Below are positions 51,641 through 60,662 of a stretch of 64,000 bases of DNA, in pieces (position 1 is the first letter of the stretch; the number at the start of each line of letters is the position of its first letter). The notes beneath the pieces are model-generated. The model was not told where the DNA came from. It saw only the letters and a list, made by a program, of their open reading frames with translations, and searched no databases. This stretch comes from Luminiphilus syltensis NOR5-1B (GTDB lineage: Bacteria > Pseudomonadota > Gammaproteobacteria > Pseudomonadales > Halieaceae): contig NZ_DS999411.1 of NCBI RefSeq assembly GCF_000158175.1, positions 29,649-93,648 on the forward strand, read 5' to 3'. The translations under genes were made by a program, and so were the position numbers.

Positions 51641-53602
51641 TCAGTGTGTTTGCACTGTCGTTCTCGGCTGCGGAATCACAGGCAGCTCGACGTAGGACGC
51701 TGCCTCAGGCCCATGAAAAATCGTCACCCTAGCCGGCCGATATTCTGAGTCCCGCGCATTATCTCCGCCGGTATTTAAGTTGCGCCCATAGCTGGGGAAG
51801 TTAGAACTCGTCACTTCAATGCGAATTCTGTGCCCGACATTGAAACGGTTTGCCGCCACCAGCATGTCCAGGTCAATCGGATAGAGCTCACCGGGCTCCA
51901 TCATCACCTCTCGGTCAAATCCTTCACGATAGCGAAGACGCAGATAGCCCTCCTGAATCGGATAGGCCTTGCCATTGGGGAAAACATCCAAAAGCCTGAC
52001 GGCAAGATCGGTATCAGTAACATCAGTAGACAACCATATTTTCGCCCGCAGGCTCCCCGTTATCTCGAGTGCATCATCGAGGGGCTCGGAGGTGTATACG
52101 AGCACGTCCTCGCGCGTTTCAAGGGCCGATGCCTCGTACGCGCCTTGCTGAACCGCTTTCAGTCCTGTGTAGACCGGGTCTGCAGGATCATAAGTGTAGA
52201 TATCCCTACTCTCTGCTTTCGGGGGCTCGAATGCCAGTCGACCATCACCCAGCCGAGTGTTTGCCGAGCCATCGCTGCTTAAATACACCTTAGTTCGCTG
52301 GGTGCCTGGAAGTGGCCACTCGTTAGCGGCACGCCACTCATTCGCCCCAGGCAAATAGTACTGAATTGCTGGCATGTCACTGAAGCCGTTATCGAGACCT
52401 TTCAACGTGTAGTCAAACCACTTTAGATACGTCCCCCAAAAATCAAAGCGCGCGTCACCCAATTCGCGATCACCGGACACTGCGGCCGAGGTGACGGTCT
52501 CTGCGTTGCAGTGCGACAGTGGCGAGACAATGACAAACTGGTTGTTTCGCGCCCAGGTTGACTCCGCCCGGTTTTTAAAATGCTGGTACTGCAGGAAGGT
52601 CTCGTTAACGCCATAGTCATGCCAGGAGTTGATGTGTAGCGCCGCACCATCAACTGTGGTGTCGTCCTCTAAGTAATCGCCCCCATCCCACCAGGGATCC
52701 AAGGGTCCCCGGGTCGCAAGATTGTCCCAATCAGTCGGCGGAGAGTCCAGCACATCGTCGATCTCGACAACCGGCAAATGCATTAATGCATCCTTCCACT
52801 GCTTGGAGACATTGCCCTGCTCATCAAACAGCTCGGCCATTGACCCCACGTCTGGTGCGGGCTCAAAAAAATCACGGATCGCCAGATAGTCGTCTCGGTT
52901 CAGTTTATGAGGCGGCCGAAAAAACAACTTGGAACCCAAGTAATGGGTCCACAAGGGGATCGTCAGATTCTGCACCCCGCCCCGAATCCAGAACTTGGCC
53001 ATAGTGCCGCCAGCCGTGCCATGGCCTGTGGCTGCCGATTGGGGGACAATCGATTTGAGGGCGGGATGAAGGGTCTGCGCTGCCTTGATCGTGTTTGCTC
53101 CCGGAATTGAGCAGCCAATCATTGAGGCCGAACCGCTGAACCAATCCTGCTCTTCAAACCAGTCCAGAGTGTCAGCCGCATCCTCAACATCATTGTTCAG
53201 AACGACATAGTCACCCTCTGACTCGAACTTGCCGCGCCGATCTTGCACTGCGACCGCATAGCCGTGACTGGCAAAATAATAGGCCTGGTTGGCCGATGAT
53301 ATCGGATCGTCGGGGTTGGCGCTGCGACGCGCTGCCTTGTCGTAGGGGGTGCGCTCCATGATGACCGGCAGCTTGCCCTCATGGCCCTCGGGAAAATAGA
53401 GGTCTGTAGAGAGGCGTACGCCATCGCGCATGGGAATGAAGTGACTGCGTTCTACCCGCACTTCGTAAGGCCCCTTTGCGAATGGCACGGTTTGGGGTTC
53501 ATCCAGTCCTTCAGCTGAAGCAAACACGGTGGATGGACTCAAGAAAAGACTGGACAGCAGTACCACCGAAAGATAGCGGGCGCCCGGGAAACGAAGACTC
53601 AT
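51641..53602 (-). CDS. Secreted CocE/NonD hydrolase (S15-like)
   Basis: A 653-residue exported serine hydrolase, very close to the one at 30988: PYEVRVERSHFIPMRDGVRL against PYEVRLERSYFVPMRDGARL. The catalytic Ser is in GCSIPGANT, the Asp in INSWHDYG and the His in SPLSHCNAE. The jelly-roll ends GHRIRIEVTSSNFPSYGRNL. The signal peptide is cut near VFASAEG. It lies 88 bases after the Nramp-like transporter gene. Acting together, the secreted CocE/NonD enzymes and amidohydrolases could break X-Pro or amide-linked compounds stepwise. Confidence 0.85.
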   Translation of the reverse strand: MSLRFPGARYLSVVLLSSLFLSPSTVFASAEGLDEPQTVPFAKGPYEVRVERSHFIPMRDGVRLSTDLYFPEGHEGKLPVIMERTPYDKAARRSANPDDPISSANQAYYFASHGYAVAVQDRRGKFESEGDYVVLNNDVEDAADTLDWFEEQDWFSGSASMIGCSIPGANTIKAAQTLHPALKSIVPQSAATGHGTAGGTMAKFWIRGGVQNLTIPLWTHYLGSKLFFRPPHKLNRDDYLAIRDFFEPAPDVGSMAELFDEQGNVSKQWKDALMHLPVVEIDDVLDSPPTDWDNLATRGPLDPWWDGGDYLEDDTTVDGAALHINSWHDYGVNETFLQYQHFKNRAESTWARNNQFVIVSPLSHCNAETVTSAAVSGDRELGDARFDFWGTYLKWFDYTLKGLDNGFSDMPAIQYYLPGANEWRAANEWPLPGTQRTKVYLSSDGSANTRLGDGRLAFEPPKAESRDIYTYDPADPVYTGLKAVQQGAYEASALETREDVLVYTSEPLDDALEITGSLRAKIWLSTDVTDTDLAVRLLDVFPNGKAYPIQEGYLRLRYREGFDREVMMEPGELYPIDLDMLVAANRFNVGHRIRIEVTSSNFPSYGRNLNTGGDNARDSEYRPARVTIFHGPEAASYVELPVIPQPRTTVQTH

Positions 53603-53689
53603 ACCTATACCTTGTTCGATAAATCACTCACATCTTTAGAAGATCGCATGCGAATCACAGCGGGAAACACACCTCTGCGGGCCCCGGCT

Positions 53690-55066
53690 TTACCAAAGCT
53701 CCATACGGTTGAACACCCAGATAATCGCCACGCAGTTCAGCAGCGTGACCTGAACGAGAATGCCGAGGTTCCAAATATAGGACTTCGAACGGTTCTCGTG
53801 CATAACTTCGCGGTCATTCAGGAGGAGGAAGAACGACCAGCCAACCACGTTGTTGGTAACGGACAGCAGCGCAGCAATGACGATGATCAACAGAATCGGA
53901 CTCGGCAGAAACGCACCAAAAAGGCCAATCTGAGGCAGGAGAATGCAGAGCTTCCAGCGCAGGCTGCTGACATCCGGCTCCCACTCAAAAATCTCATGCA
54001 TGCCAATGGCGCTGACCACGCCCAGGATCACCGAGGTGGTCACGGGAACGGCCAGAAACCCGATCATGAATGCGATCGCCGCAAACTGCTCACCAAGGAG
54101 TGGCACCAGTGCGGCAGAGAGCGCGGCCGCGGTTTCCGGAAGATCGCTTTTGCCATAGAGCGTTGCCGCAAACACCGACACGACGATGAACGAAACAACG
54201 ACAAACGGAAGAGCCAGGCCTACGATCGTATCCATGCGGGCCAGTTTTTCGTGTTTCGGCCCCCAGCCTTTGGCAAGGCCCGCGTAGTGGTAAAACACCC
54301 AGTCGACGACACCGATGGCAGCCGCGGATGAGGCAATAAAGATGTCGATGCCTTGTTGTCCGCTGGGCAGCCAGGGAATAAAAAAGCCGTGCAAGGCTGC
54401 CGGCCAGTCCACGCCGACCACCACCAGGCATGCGCCAAAGCAAAGCACCATGAGCACCAAAGCACCCTTCATGAAATTTTCGACAAACACCACGCCACGG
54501 CTGCCGCGACCGTAGCGCAGCGAGATCCAGGCGGTTAGCGCCACGTAAAGTGGCCAATTCCAGGATTGGGGCAGATGCAAACCCACGCGCTCGCCGACTG
54601 ACTCAATGAGATGGGTACCCAGAGCGACCTGGCCGAAGTTAAAAACAATAGCAACGGCGAGCAGCCCGATCGCTCCGGTGAGGACCTTCGCCATGAACCA
54701 GCCGTGGCGCTCGCGCTGCTTCTGCATCACTCGAAAACCGCCGTGAGTGGTAAAGCGGGCCATCGCTGCCATCATGAACAATCCCGACAGCATAGCCACC
54801 CAGGTCACCCACAGCAGCTTGTAGCCGAACGCTGCGCCAGAAAGCATGGCCGAGGTCAGCGTGCCGGCACCCAGCGTAGCCGCGGCGGCCATAAATCCCG
54901 GCCCACCAAGTTTCAGGTAACCAAACAAGCGTATCGGTAGCGGTTTTTCGGCCAGAGCGTCGAGTAAATCTGCCTCTGCGTCGAGCTGCTCCACCGGGAT
55001 AGCGTCGGCCAGCGGGTAAATACGATTGCCGTAGTGTGCCGGCGTGCCCTCGGGTGCATTACTCAT
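53690..55066 (-). CDS. Nramp-like (SLC11-type) membrane transporter, atypical
   Basis: A 458-residue inner-membrane protein with about 11 membrane segments. The fold is Nramp-like: GGPGFMAAAATLGAGTLTSA, with FGYKLLWVTW, fits transmembrane helix 1 and GVVSAIGMHEIFEWEP a later helix. The metal-binding DPGN of helix 1 is replaced by GAGT, and the MPH motif of helix 6 by AIGVVDW. Classical manganese and iron uptake is therefore doubtful. It may carry magnesium, another cation or an organic solute such as an amino acid. The gene lies 27 bases after the alpha-oxoamine synthase-like gene, within the amidohydrolase gene run. Confidence 0.8.
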   Translation of the reverse strand: MSNAPEGTPAHYGNRIYPLADAIPVEQLDAEADLLDALAEKPLPIRLFGYLKLGGPGFMAAAATLGAGTLTSAMLSGAAFGYKLLWVTWVAMLSGLFMMAAMARFTTHGGFRVMQKQRERHGWFMAKVLTGAIGLLAVAIVFNFGQVALGTHLIESVGERVGLHLPQSWNWPLYVALTAWISLRYGRGSRGVVFVENFMKGALVLMVLCFGACLVVVGVDWPAALHGFFIPWLPSGQQGIDIFIASSAAAIGVVDWVFYHYAGLAKGWGPKHEKLARMDTIVGLALPFVVVSFIVVSVFAATLYGKSDLPETAAALSAALVPLLGEQFAAIAFMIGFLAVPVTTSVILGVVSAIGMHEIFEWEPDVSSLRWKLCILLPQIGLFGAFLPSPILLIIVIAALLSVTNNVVGWSFFLLLNDREVMHENRSKSYIWNLGILVQVTLLNCVAIIWVFNRMELW

Positions 55067-55092
55067 TACGTTACCGCCCTGTTGCTGAGTTT

Positions 55093-56217
55093 TTATGTTG
55101 GATTGGCGCTACGCCAACGATAGATCGCGTCGCAAACATGCTGGAAGTCTTCATCGGTATGATCTCCGAACACCGACAGACGAATCATGCCCCCGGGCCC
55201 GGCGGCGATGTAGTTACTGTGCAGCACGTAGATGCCTGCATCAAAAAGCGCACTCTGCAGCCCGCGCATGTGCTCAAAATCACCTTCCGCAAAGGCTATG
55301 ATCGAAGCGGGTGTATCCACAATATCAAGCCCCAGTGCCTGCAGTTGCTTTCGCAGTGACGATGCCTTGTCGCGCAACAATGCTGAGAGCTCCGGTGTCT
55401 CACGGACCATATCCATCGCCGTCGCTGAAACGAGTGCGGAGATGGGGGAGCCCGGTGATGACCCGCGCAGCGCCCGATTGGCACGCGCCAGGGCCACCTG
55501 CTTATCACTGCCGACAAACACCGAACCCTGGCCGCAAAGACCTTTACTTAAGGTCGTGCCGACATGTGCCCGTTCGCCCAGGCCAAAGTGGTCAATAGCC
55601 CCGCGACCATTGGGACCGACGACCCCGGCCGCGTGGGACTCGTCGACAAACAGGTGACCATCCCGGGATTCTGCAAGGGCGTAGTAGCGATCCAGCGGCG
55701 GTAGCTCGCCGGTGGTAGCAAAAACACCATCAGAGACCACCAGAGGTCGCTGCCCCTCGAGTTCATTCAGGACGCGCTCAAGATCGTCACAATCGGCGTG
55801 CCTAAAGGTCTTAACCGCTGCGTCGCTGAGCGTTGCGGCATCGGCGAGACACCAGTGCGCCATTTCGTCGAGCACCAGCACGTCGTACTCAGGCCTCAGA
55901 CCGGCAAAACCCGCAGCGCCAATCAGGTAACCCGAGGGCAGATATACAGCAGCCTCAGTGCCGTAAAATGCGGCAGCCGCGGCCTCAACCCGCTCGAAAG
56001 GTTCGTCATAGCCGCCGTAATCGCGCACCAGGTAGCGCGAGAACGGAACGCCGTCGTCAATCGCCTTCCGCGCTACCTCCCGCATTTCCGGGCGATCACC
56101 CAGCGCGAGATAATTGCAGCCGGCAAAGTTGAGGAACGCTCGGTCATCGACCATCAGCGTACGCCCGCCGCCGCGGGCAATACGGTGTACCCCTAACAGA
56201 GACGCGGCAGCGCTCAC
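55093..56217 (-). CDS. Alpha-oxoamine synthase-like PLP enzyme (KBL/AONS family)
   Basis: A 374-residue fold-type I PLP enzyme of the class II aminotransferase / alpha-oxoamine synthase family. GCNYLALGDRPE is near the N-terminus, then VDESHAAGVVGPNGRGA with Asp192 and His195, and TTLSKGLCGQ with the PLP lysine 225. It is shorter than Kbl encoded at 60.7 kb and differs at the pocket (MAHWCLADAA for NHAS). It could condense an amino acid with an acyl-CoA or cleave a 2-amino-3-oxoacid. The ATG overlaps the amidohydrolase stop by four bases, so the two are translationally coupled. The coupling to a secreted hydrolase is unusual. Confidence 0.8.
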   Translation of the reverse strand: MSAAASLLGVHRIARGGGRTLMVDDRAFLNFAGCNYLALGDRPEMREVARKAIDDGVPFSRYLVRDYGGYDEPFERVEAAAAAFYGTEAAVYLPSGYLIGAAGFAGLRPEYDVLVLDEMAHWCLADAATLSDAAVKTFRHADCDDLERVLNELEGQRPLVVSDGVFATTGELPPLDRYYALAESRDGHLFVDESHAAGVVGPNGRGAIDHFGLGERAHVGTTLSKGLCGQGSVFVGSDKQVALARANRALRGSSPGSPISALVSATAMDMVRETPELSALLRDKASSLRKQLQALGLDIVDTPASIIAFAEGDFEHMRGLQSALFDAGIYVLHSNYIAAGPGGMIRLSVFGDHTDEDFQHVCDAIYRWRSANPT

Positions 56218-57656
56218 TCTGCTGCCACCGCGCTTTGTTCATCCATAGCTGCTTCGAGGTCAGCGAGACTGTGCCAGCGGCCATTCAGAAACACCCCGGA
56301 CAAGTCCCATAGCGCCGAGAGATCCTCCAGCGGATTACTATTGAGCACCACCAGATCAGCACGCTTGCCCACGGCGACAGTCCCGCGGTCATCCGCAATC
56401 CCCAGATACCGCGCCGGCGCGATGGTGGATGCCTGCAGCGCCTGGAAGGGCGTCAAGCCGGCCTCGGCAAAGCTTTGGATCTCATCAATGACCGTAAAGC
56501 CCGGCACATAGCCAGGCACCGCTGAATCGGTGCCGGTCATGAGGCCGGCCCCGGCGTCACTCAGCGCTTTGATGAATTCCAGCATTACCGGATAAGCCTC
56601 GCCCAGCGCATCCCGTGATTCGGCAGAGAAGATTGCATCCAGCCCGGCCAGATCCTGCATACCCTGCTGCATAGCCGGCAGCAAACGCGTAAAACGTGGA
56701 TGCTCAATCACCCTGGTGCGGGTCGCCGGGTCGAACAACATTCGGTTAACCGCCAGGGTCGGGACGTTCCAAACGCCAGCGGCAACGGTTTTACTCACCA
56801 ACTCGTCGCGACGCTCAAGTGTCATTCGATTCCAGGAGCTGAACCTTTCCCGCGAGCGTCCGCCATCTGCCCAGAGGCTGGCCACCGGCACGCCATCGAA
56901 GTCGTAGCCGCGCAGGTGTTCGATGGAGCTGATCCCTGACTCTAATGTGGCATCAATACCCACATCAAAAGGCACATGGCCCATAACCGGTAGTTCGTGC
57001 GCTTGGGCCGAGGCCATGATTGCGTCAAACACTTCGGAAGAGGTCGTGTGGTAGATTTTCAGGCCCCAGTAACCAGTCTCAGCGTAATCCGCGACTAGGG
57101 GCTCTACCGCCGAGGGGTCGGTGACTTTCACCGTAAAATCCCAGACGTTGCGCTCGCCCTCAAAAATCGGGCTGGCTACGAAGAGGTCCGGACCAATCCA
57201 GTCTCCTGCTGACACGCGGGAGCGATAGGAGAAATGTCCGGGACTACCCCCAGCATCGCGCACCAACGTTACGCCGGTGGCTGCGTAATTTAGAAGCTGG
57301 GCCTCAGCCACAGGCGTATACGCGACCTCTTCTTCCTCATTGTTGAACCCGTAAATGTGCGCGTGCATATCGGCAAGGCCGGGCATGAGGTATCGGCCTG
57401 CGCCGTCTATCCGGTCAGCGCCGACGGGCAGCGTTACAGTGCCCGCCTCGGCTATCGCAACAATGCGTCCATCAGCGATAACCACCGTCTGATTCGGTAT
57501 AGAGCGCTCGGAGTCCATCGGGATGACTGTGACACCGGTTACTGCGGTGACCCCTGCTCCAGCGGCCGCTGTAAGCGCGCTGCCCGCAAGCAGCAATGCC
57601 GCCGCAAAAACGCCCTTAAGTTTCAAAGTACATGCGTTTATGGATTGACCCCTCAT
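56214..57656 (-). CDS. Secreted amidohydrolase
   Basis: A protein of about 480 residues with a signal peptide (cut near TAAAGAG). The start ATG 57656 overlaps the stop of the small membrane gene by four bases and fits the signal sequence exactly; a longer open frame back to 57911 is rejected. Metal and catalytic residues are in LADMHAHIYGF, LKIYHTT, VMGHVPFD, SIEHLRG and MTGTDSAVPG. It differs from the 34-46 kb group by the motif TLVRDAGG in place of TTIRNMWG, so it is a more distant paralogue. It is the second gene of an operon of small membrane protein, amidohydrolase, alpha-oxoamine synthase-like enzyme and transporter. Confidence 0.85.
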   Translation of the reverse strand: MRGQSINACTLKLKGVFAAALLLAGSALTAAAGAGVTAVTGVTVIPMDSERSIPNQTVVIADGRIVAIAEAGTVTLPVGADRIDGAGRYLMPGLADMHAHIYGFNNEEEEVAYTPVAEAQLLNYAATGVTLVRDAGGSPGHFSYRSRVSAGDWIGPDLFVASPIFEGERNVWDFTVKVTDPSAVEPLVADYAETGYWGLKIYHTTSSEVFDAIMASAQAHELPVMGHVPFDVGIDATLESGISSIEHLRGYDFDGVPVASLWADGGRSRERFSSWNRMTLERRDELVSKTVAAGVWNVPTLAVNRMLFDPATRTRVIEHPRFTRLLPAMQQGMQDLAGLDAIFSAESRDALGEAYPVMLEFIKALSDAGAGLMTGTDSAVPGYVPGFTVIDEIQSFAEAGLTPFQALQASTIAPARYLGIADDRGTVAVGKRADLVVLNSNPLEDLSALWDLSGVFLNGRWHSLADLEAAMDEQSAVAAE

Positions 57657-57847
57657 TCTGATGGCACCGCGAGCAGAGCGATAAATAGCACTGATAGAGT
57701 AAAGCCCACCGCTAGCAACACGTGGCCGCCTTGGTTGCTCAGCACTTGGGACAACCCATACAGTGCCAGCGCGTTCGCCATCATATTTGCGAGCAGTCCC
57801 CAAGCGCGGATGCGCATGGGCCCCAGCGGGCGATCCAGCCATTCCAT
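57653..57847 (-). CDS. Small two-segment membrane protein leading the amidohydrolase operon
   Basis: A 64-residue protein starting at ATG 57847, with AGGGAGA seven bases upstream. After a short basic N-terminus (EWLDRPLGPMRIRAW) there are two hydrophobic stretches, about residues 17-34 and 43-61. The stop overlaps the amidohydrolase start as ATGA. I do not recognise the family. It could help place or assist the transporter or the secreted enzyme, or act as a leader gene for coupled translation. Confidence 0.6.
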   Translation of the reverse strand: MEWLDRPLGPMRIRAWGLLANMMANALALYGLSQVLSNQGGHVLLAVGFTLSVLFIALLAVPSE

Positions 57848-57922
57848 ACGATTCTCCCTGCCGGCTTGCGCCGAAAAATTGCGAAGCTTCAGGATAGAGA
57901 CACGTAGGCACCTCGTCAGCAT

Positions 57923-58168
57923 CCAGACTATCGCTATTGGTTGAAATTGTTAGCTAGAGGAGCTGATTCAAAACCGCGTCTCGACGACCGTTTTGGAAAT
58001 GTCATCGGTTAATACTTGTCGACGCAACATTGATGCGCCGAGCGGTCGGCAAAGCAACCACCCGTCAATCAACTTCCGGCGCCAAGAATGGCGTTGCAGC
58101 CGTTGTGCTATCGCGGAGCATCGCCATGGCCCAGAGCTACCTTGCAAACAAGCCGCATGGCGTTTAGC
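57923..58168. other. Non-coding gap upstream of the small membrane gene
   Basis: GGTTGAAAT at 57939-57947 recalls the ACGGTTGAA motif next to the AraC gene but shares only nine bases with the copy at 43461. No RNA gene, repeat or credible frame is seen in the gap. Confidence 0.3.
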
Positions 58169-58789
58169 TCACCGTCCATCACCATATTTAGGCAATCTCA
58201 GGTCAAAAATAATCGCACAGGCCCGCAACCCAAAACCGAAAAGTATTGCCAGTGGGAGGGCGATCGCTTCCACCACCTCGAAAAATGCCAAAAGGGTGTA
58301 ACTGACCGCACCTACCATCGCCGCTGTGACATAGATCTCGGGCGCCAGTAACACGGGCGTGCGGTTAAGAAACGTATCGCGAATCAGCGAACCAAAAGTT
58401 GCCGACATCACACCCATGCCAATCGCCACAACAGCGGGCGCGCCCAACTGGATCGCCTTTACCGCGCCCAGCACGCTGAATAGCGCCATTCCCACCGCAT
58501 CGGCCCACAGCAACAGTTTTTGCAAAGAATTGAACTGCGGGGCTAAAAACCAGGTTGCTAATGAAGCTCCCAAGCACACCCATAGATATTCGTTCTGATA
58601 GAGCCAGAAAACAGAGTCAGCACCAAGCAGCAGATCGCGTAGCGTCCCTCCACCGATACCAGTGATCGTTCCGAACAGAATGAAGCCTAGTATGTCGTTA
58701 CGCTCTTCAGCTGCGGCCAAAGCCCCACTGACCGCAAACACCGCAGTAGCGAGTAAATCGACCCCTGTGATTACACCACCCATTAACAT
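58169..58789 (-). CDS. TRIC / UPF0126 (YicG-like) membrane protein
   Basis: A protein of about 206 residues with seven predicted membrane helices in two repeats. ATAVFAVSGALAAAEERNDI and GIGGGTLRDLLLG in the first repeat, and ADAVGMALFSVLGAVKA and FGSLIRDTFLN in the second, are the family signature. The GGG-LRD motif marks prokaryotic TRIC cation channels. Start ATG 58789 or 58783; an open frame to 58855 is not hydrophobic and is left out. It is monocistronic and probably conducts monovalent cations across the inner membrane. No link to the neighbouring catabolic genes is seen. Confidence 0.85.
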   Translation of the reverse strand: MLMGGVITGVDLLATAVFAVSGALAAAEERNDILGFILFGTITGIGGGTLRDLLLGADSVFWLYQNEYLWVCLGASLATWFLAPQFNSLQKLLLWADAVGMALFSVLGAVKAIQLGAPAVVAIGMGVMSATFGSLIRDTFLNRTPVLLAPEIYVTAAMVGAVSYTLLAFFEVVEAIALPLAILFGFGLRACAIIFDLRLPKYGDGR

Positions 58790-58955
58790 TCGACCGCATT
58801 GACCGGCGTATTGAATACATCGATCGCCCGACCACCCAAGGCGGTTTCTTTGCAATTGTGATGGCTATTTACGCTCGTTTCGAGCATTACGCCCTTGACG
58901 CGGTACTGCGTAGGCTGAATCCACTCAGGCTGCGTTTGGTTTGCCATATCAGGCA

Positions 58956-59534
58956 CTAACTGTAAGTGACCACGAGAAAGGCCCGAAGTTGTTCGCAGCC
59001 AGGATTGCTCACACTGTGTGCCACATCGGCTCGGTAGTAAGCCGAATCGCCAACATTCAGAGCCGACTCGCTGGCCTCAGTCACAACGGCGGCCCGGCCG
59101 GCGGTTACCGTGAGCAACTCCCGGGTGCCAACAAAATGCGGTGCGCTGCTCAGGGCAGCACCTGGCGCCAACACCAATTCATAGAATTCGACATTTTTTT
59201 CCATATGCAATGGAGAAAGGGTGCGAATCCGGCATTCCTCATCGTCGCGAAACAGGTTGCCCGGATCGCTGCCATGCACCACCTCAATCGGTGAACCCAG
59301 GCTCGGGTCATCGACCATTTCTCCAATGCTCAGCCCAAAGGACTGAGCAATACGATACGTCACCGCGAGGGTGGGGTTGGCCTTACCCCGCTCGATCTGA
59401 CTTAACATGGAGCGCGACACCCCGGATGCTGACGCCAGTTGGTCCAGGGTCTGACCGTTGTTCTGGCGCATTTCAACCACTCGCTGCCCAAGCCGAAGAG
59501 CAGCGGGATCGATTGCTGGTTCAGAGTTGGACAT
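58956..59534 (-). CDS. XRE-family regulator with cupin sensor domain
   Basis: A protein of about 192 residues. The N-terminal helix-turn-helix (QRVVEMRQNNGQTLDQLASA, then SRSMLSQIERGKANPTL) is followed by a C-terminal cupin (about residues 105-190) with APGAALSSAPHFVGTRE and HSVSNPG. ATG 59534 is the probable start because a helix-turn-helix begins soon after; the open frame extends to 59591. It is divergent from tdh-kbl, so it is probably their regulator. XRE-cupin proteins usually bind a small ligand through the cupin; threonine or a product would be plausible. Confidence 0.8.
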   Translation of the reverse strand: MSNSEPAIDPAALRLGQRVVEMRQNNGQTLDQLASASGVSRSMLSQIERGKANPTLAVTYRIAQSFGLSIGEMVDDPSLGSPIEVVHGSDPGNLFRDDEECRIRTLSPLHMEKNVEFYELVLAPGAALSSAPHFVGTRELLTVTAGRAAVVTEASESALNVGDSAYYRADVAHSVSNPGCEQLRAFLVVTYS

Positions 59535-59552
59535 AAAAAATCCGCTATAAAG

Positions 59553-59562
59553 GAAATGTTTC
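59553..59562. promoter_or_regulatory. Short inverted repeat in the tdh regulator gap
   Basis: GAAA-TG-TTTC lies in the 89-base divergent region between the XRE-cupin regulator and tdh, next to AT-rich TTGTATATAAA. It may be an operator for the regulator. The arms are only four bases, so the call is weak. Confidence 0.2.
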
Positions 59563-59623
59563 TTGTATATAAAAAACCTGCCGTCTAGCATAGCGGAAAG
59601 TTATCCGCCCTAGTGGAATTCTG

Positions 59624-60652
59624 TTGAAAGCACTGATCAAGAAAGAAGCACGCGAGGGAATATGGCTGGAGGATGTTCCTGAGCCCGAGGTCCAGATCAA
59701 TGACGTCCTGATCAAGGTCAAGCGCACCGCCATCTGCGGCACCGACATGCACATTTACAACTGGGACGCGTGGGCTCAGAAAACCATTCCCGTACCGTTG
59801 GTAGTTGGCCACGAGTTTGTCGGTGAAATTGTCAAGGTGGGTTCCAACGTCAATGACTTTCGCCCGGGACAAATTGTCTCCGGTGAAGGACACGTGGTGT
59901 GCGGCCGCTGCCGCAACTGCATGGCGGGTCGCCGCCACCTGTGCAACCAGACCTCGGGTATCGGTGTGGACCGCCCCGGTTCCTTTGCCGAGTATGTGGC
60001 CCTCCCCATGTCCAATGTCTGGGAGCACAACCCAGGCATCGATCTCGACGTGGCCTCGTTGTTCGACCCATTTGGCAATGCCACCCATACCGCCCTTCAG
60101 TTCGACTTGCTGGGCGAGGACGTGCTGATTACCGGCGCCGGACCCATTGGCGCCATGGCCGCGGCGGTCTGCAAACACGCCGGCGCCCGCCACGTGGTCA
60201 TTACCGATGTCATCGACTCACGGCTGGCGCTGGCTAAAACGCTGGGCGCTACCCGGACGGTGAATGTAACCCGTGAACGTATCGCCGACGTGCAAAAAAG
60301 CCTCGGTATGGAAGAAGGTTTTGATGTGGGGCTGGAAATGTCGGGCAACCCCCAGGCTTTCAACGAGTTGATCGACAACATGTGCCATGGCGGCAAGATT
60401 TCGATCCTGGGCATTCCCTCCGAGGATACCGCCATCGACTGGAACAAGGTCATTTTCAACATGCTGACCCTAAAGGGGATCTACGGTCGGGAAATGTATG
60501 AGACCTGGTACAAGATGTCGGTGATGATCGACTCCGGCCTGGACATCTCACCGGTGATCACCCATCGCCTGCCTTACACCGCGTTCCAGCAAGGCTTTGA
60601 TGTTATGAACAGCGGGGAAGCCAGCAAAGTTATACTCAACTGGGATTTATGA
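59624..60652 (+). CDS. tdh: L-threonine 3-dehydrogenase
   Basis: A 342-residue zinc enzyme that oxidises threonine to 2-amino-3-oxobutyrate with NAD. The catalytic zinc ligands are Cys38, His63 and Glu64 (GHEFVGE). The structural zinc is held by Cys93, Cys96, Cys99 and Cys107 ([15 protein letters not shown]). The Rossmann region is [12 protein letters not shown]. Length and residue numbers match E. coli Tdh. The start is TTG with a weak ribosome site. kbl follows 10 bases later and the product passes straight to it, giving glycine and acetyl-CoA. Confidence 0.95.
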   Translation: MKALIKKEAREGIWLEDVPEPEVQINDVLIKVKRTAICGTDMHIYNWDAWAQKTIPVPLVVGHEFVGEIVKVGSNVNDFRPGQIVSGEGHVVCGRCRNCMAGRRHLCNQTSGIGVDRPGSFAEYVALPMSNVWEHNPGIDLDVASLFDPFGNATHTALQFDLLGEDVLITGAGPIGAMAAAVCKHAGARHVVITDVIDSRLALAKTLGATRTVNVTRERIADVQKSLGMEEGFDVGLEMSGNPQAFNELIDNMCHGGKISILGIPSEDTAIDWNKVIFNMLTLKGIYGREMYETWYKMSVMIDSGLDISPVITHRLPYTAFQQGFDVMNSGEASKVILNWDL

Positions 60653-60662
60653 GGAGCAGCGC

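Noticed and set aside
53707..53716. A further ACGGTTGAA copy
   Set aside because: It lies inside the coding end of the transporter gene and matches only the nine-base core, as expected by chance.
57657..57911. Longer N-terminus for the amidohydrolase at 56214
   Set aside because: The extra 85 residues lack any family match, overlap the small membrane gene and would bury the signal peptide; ATG 57656 is a better start.
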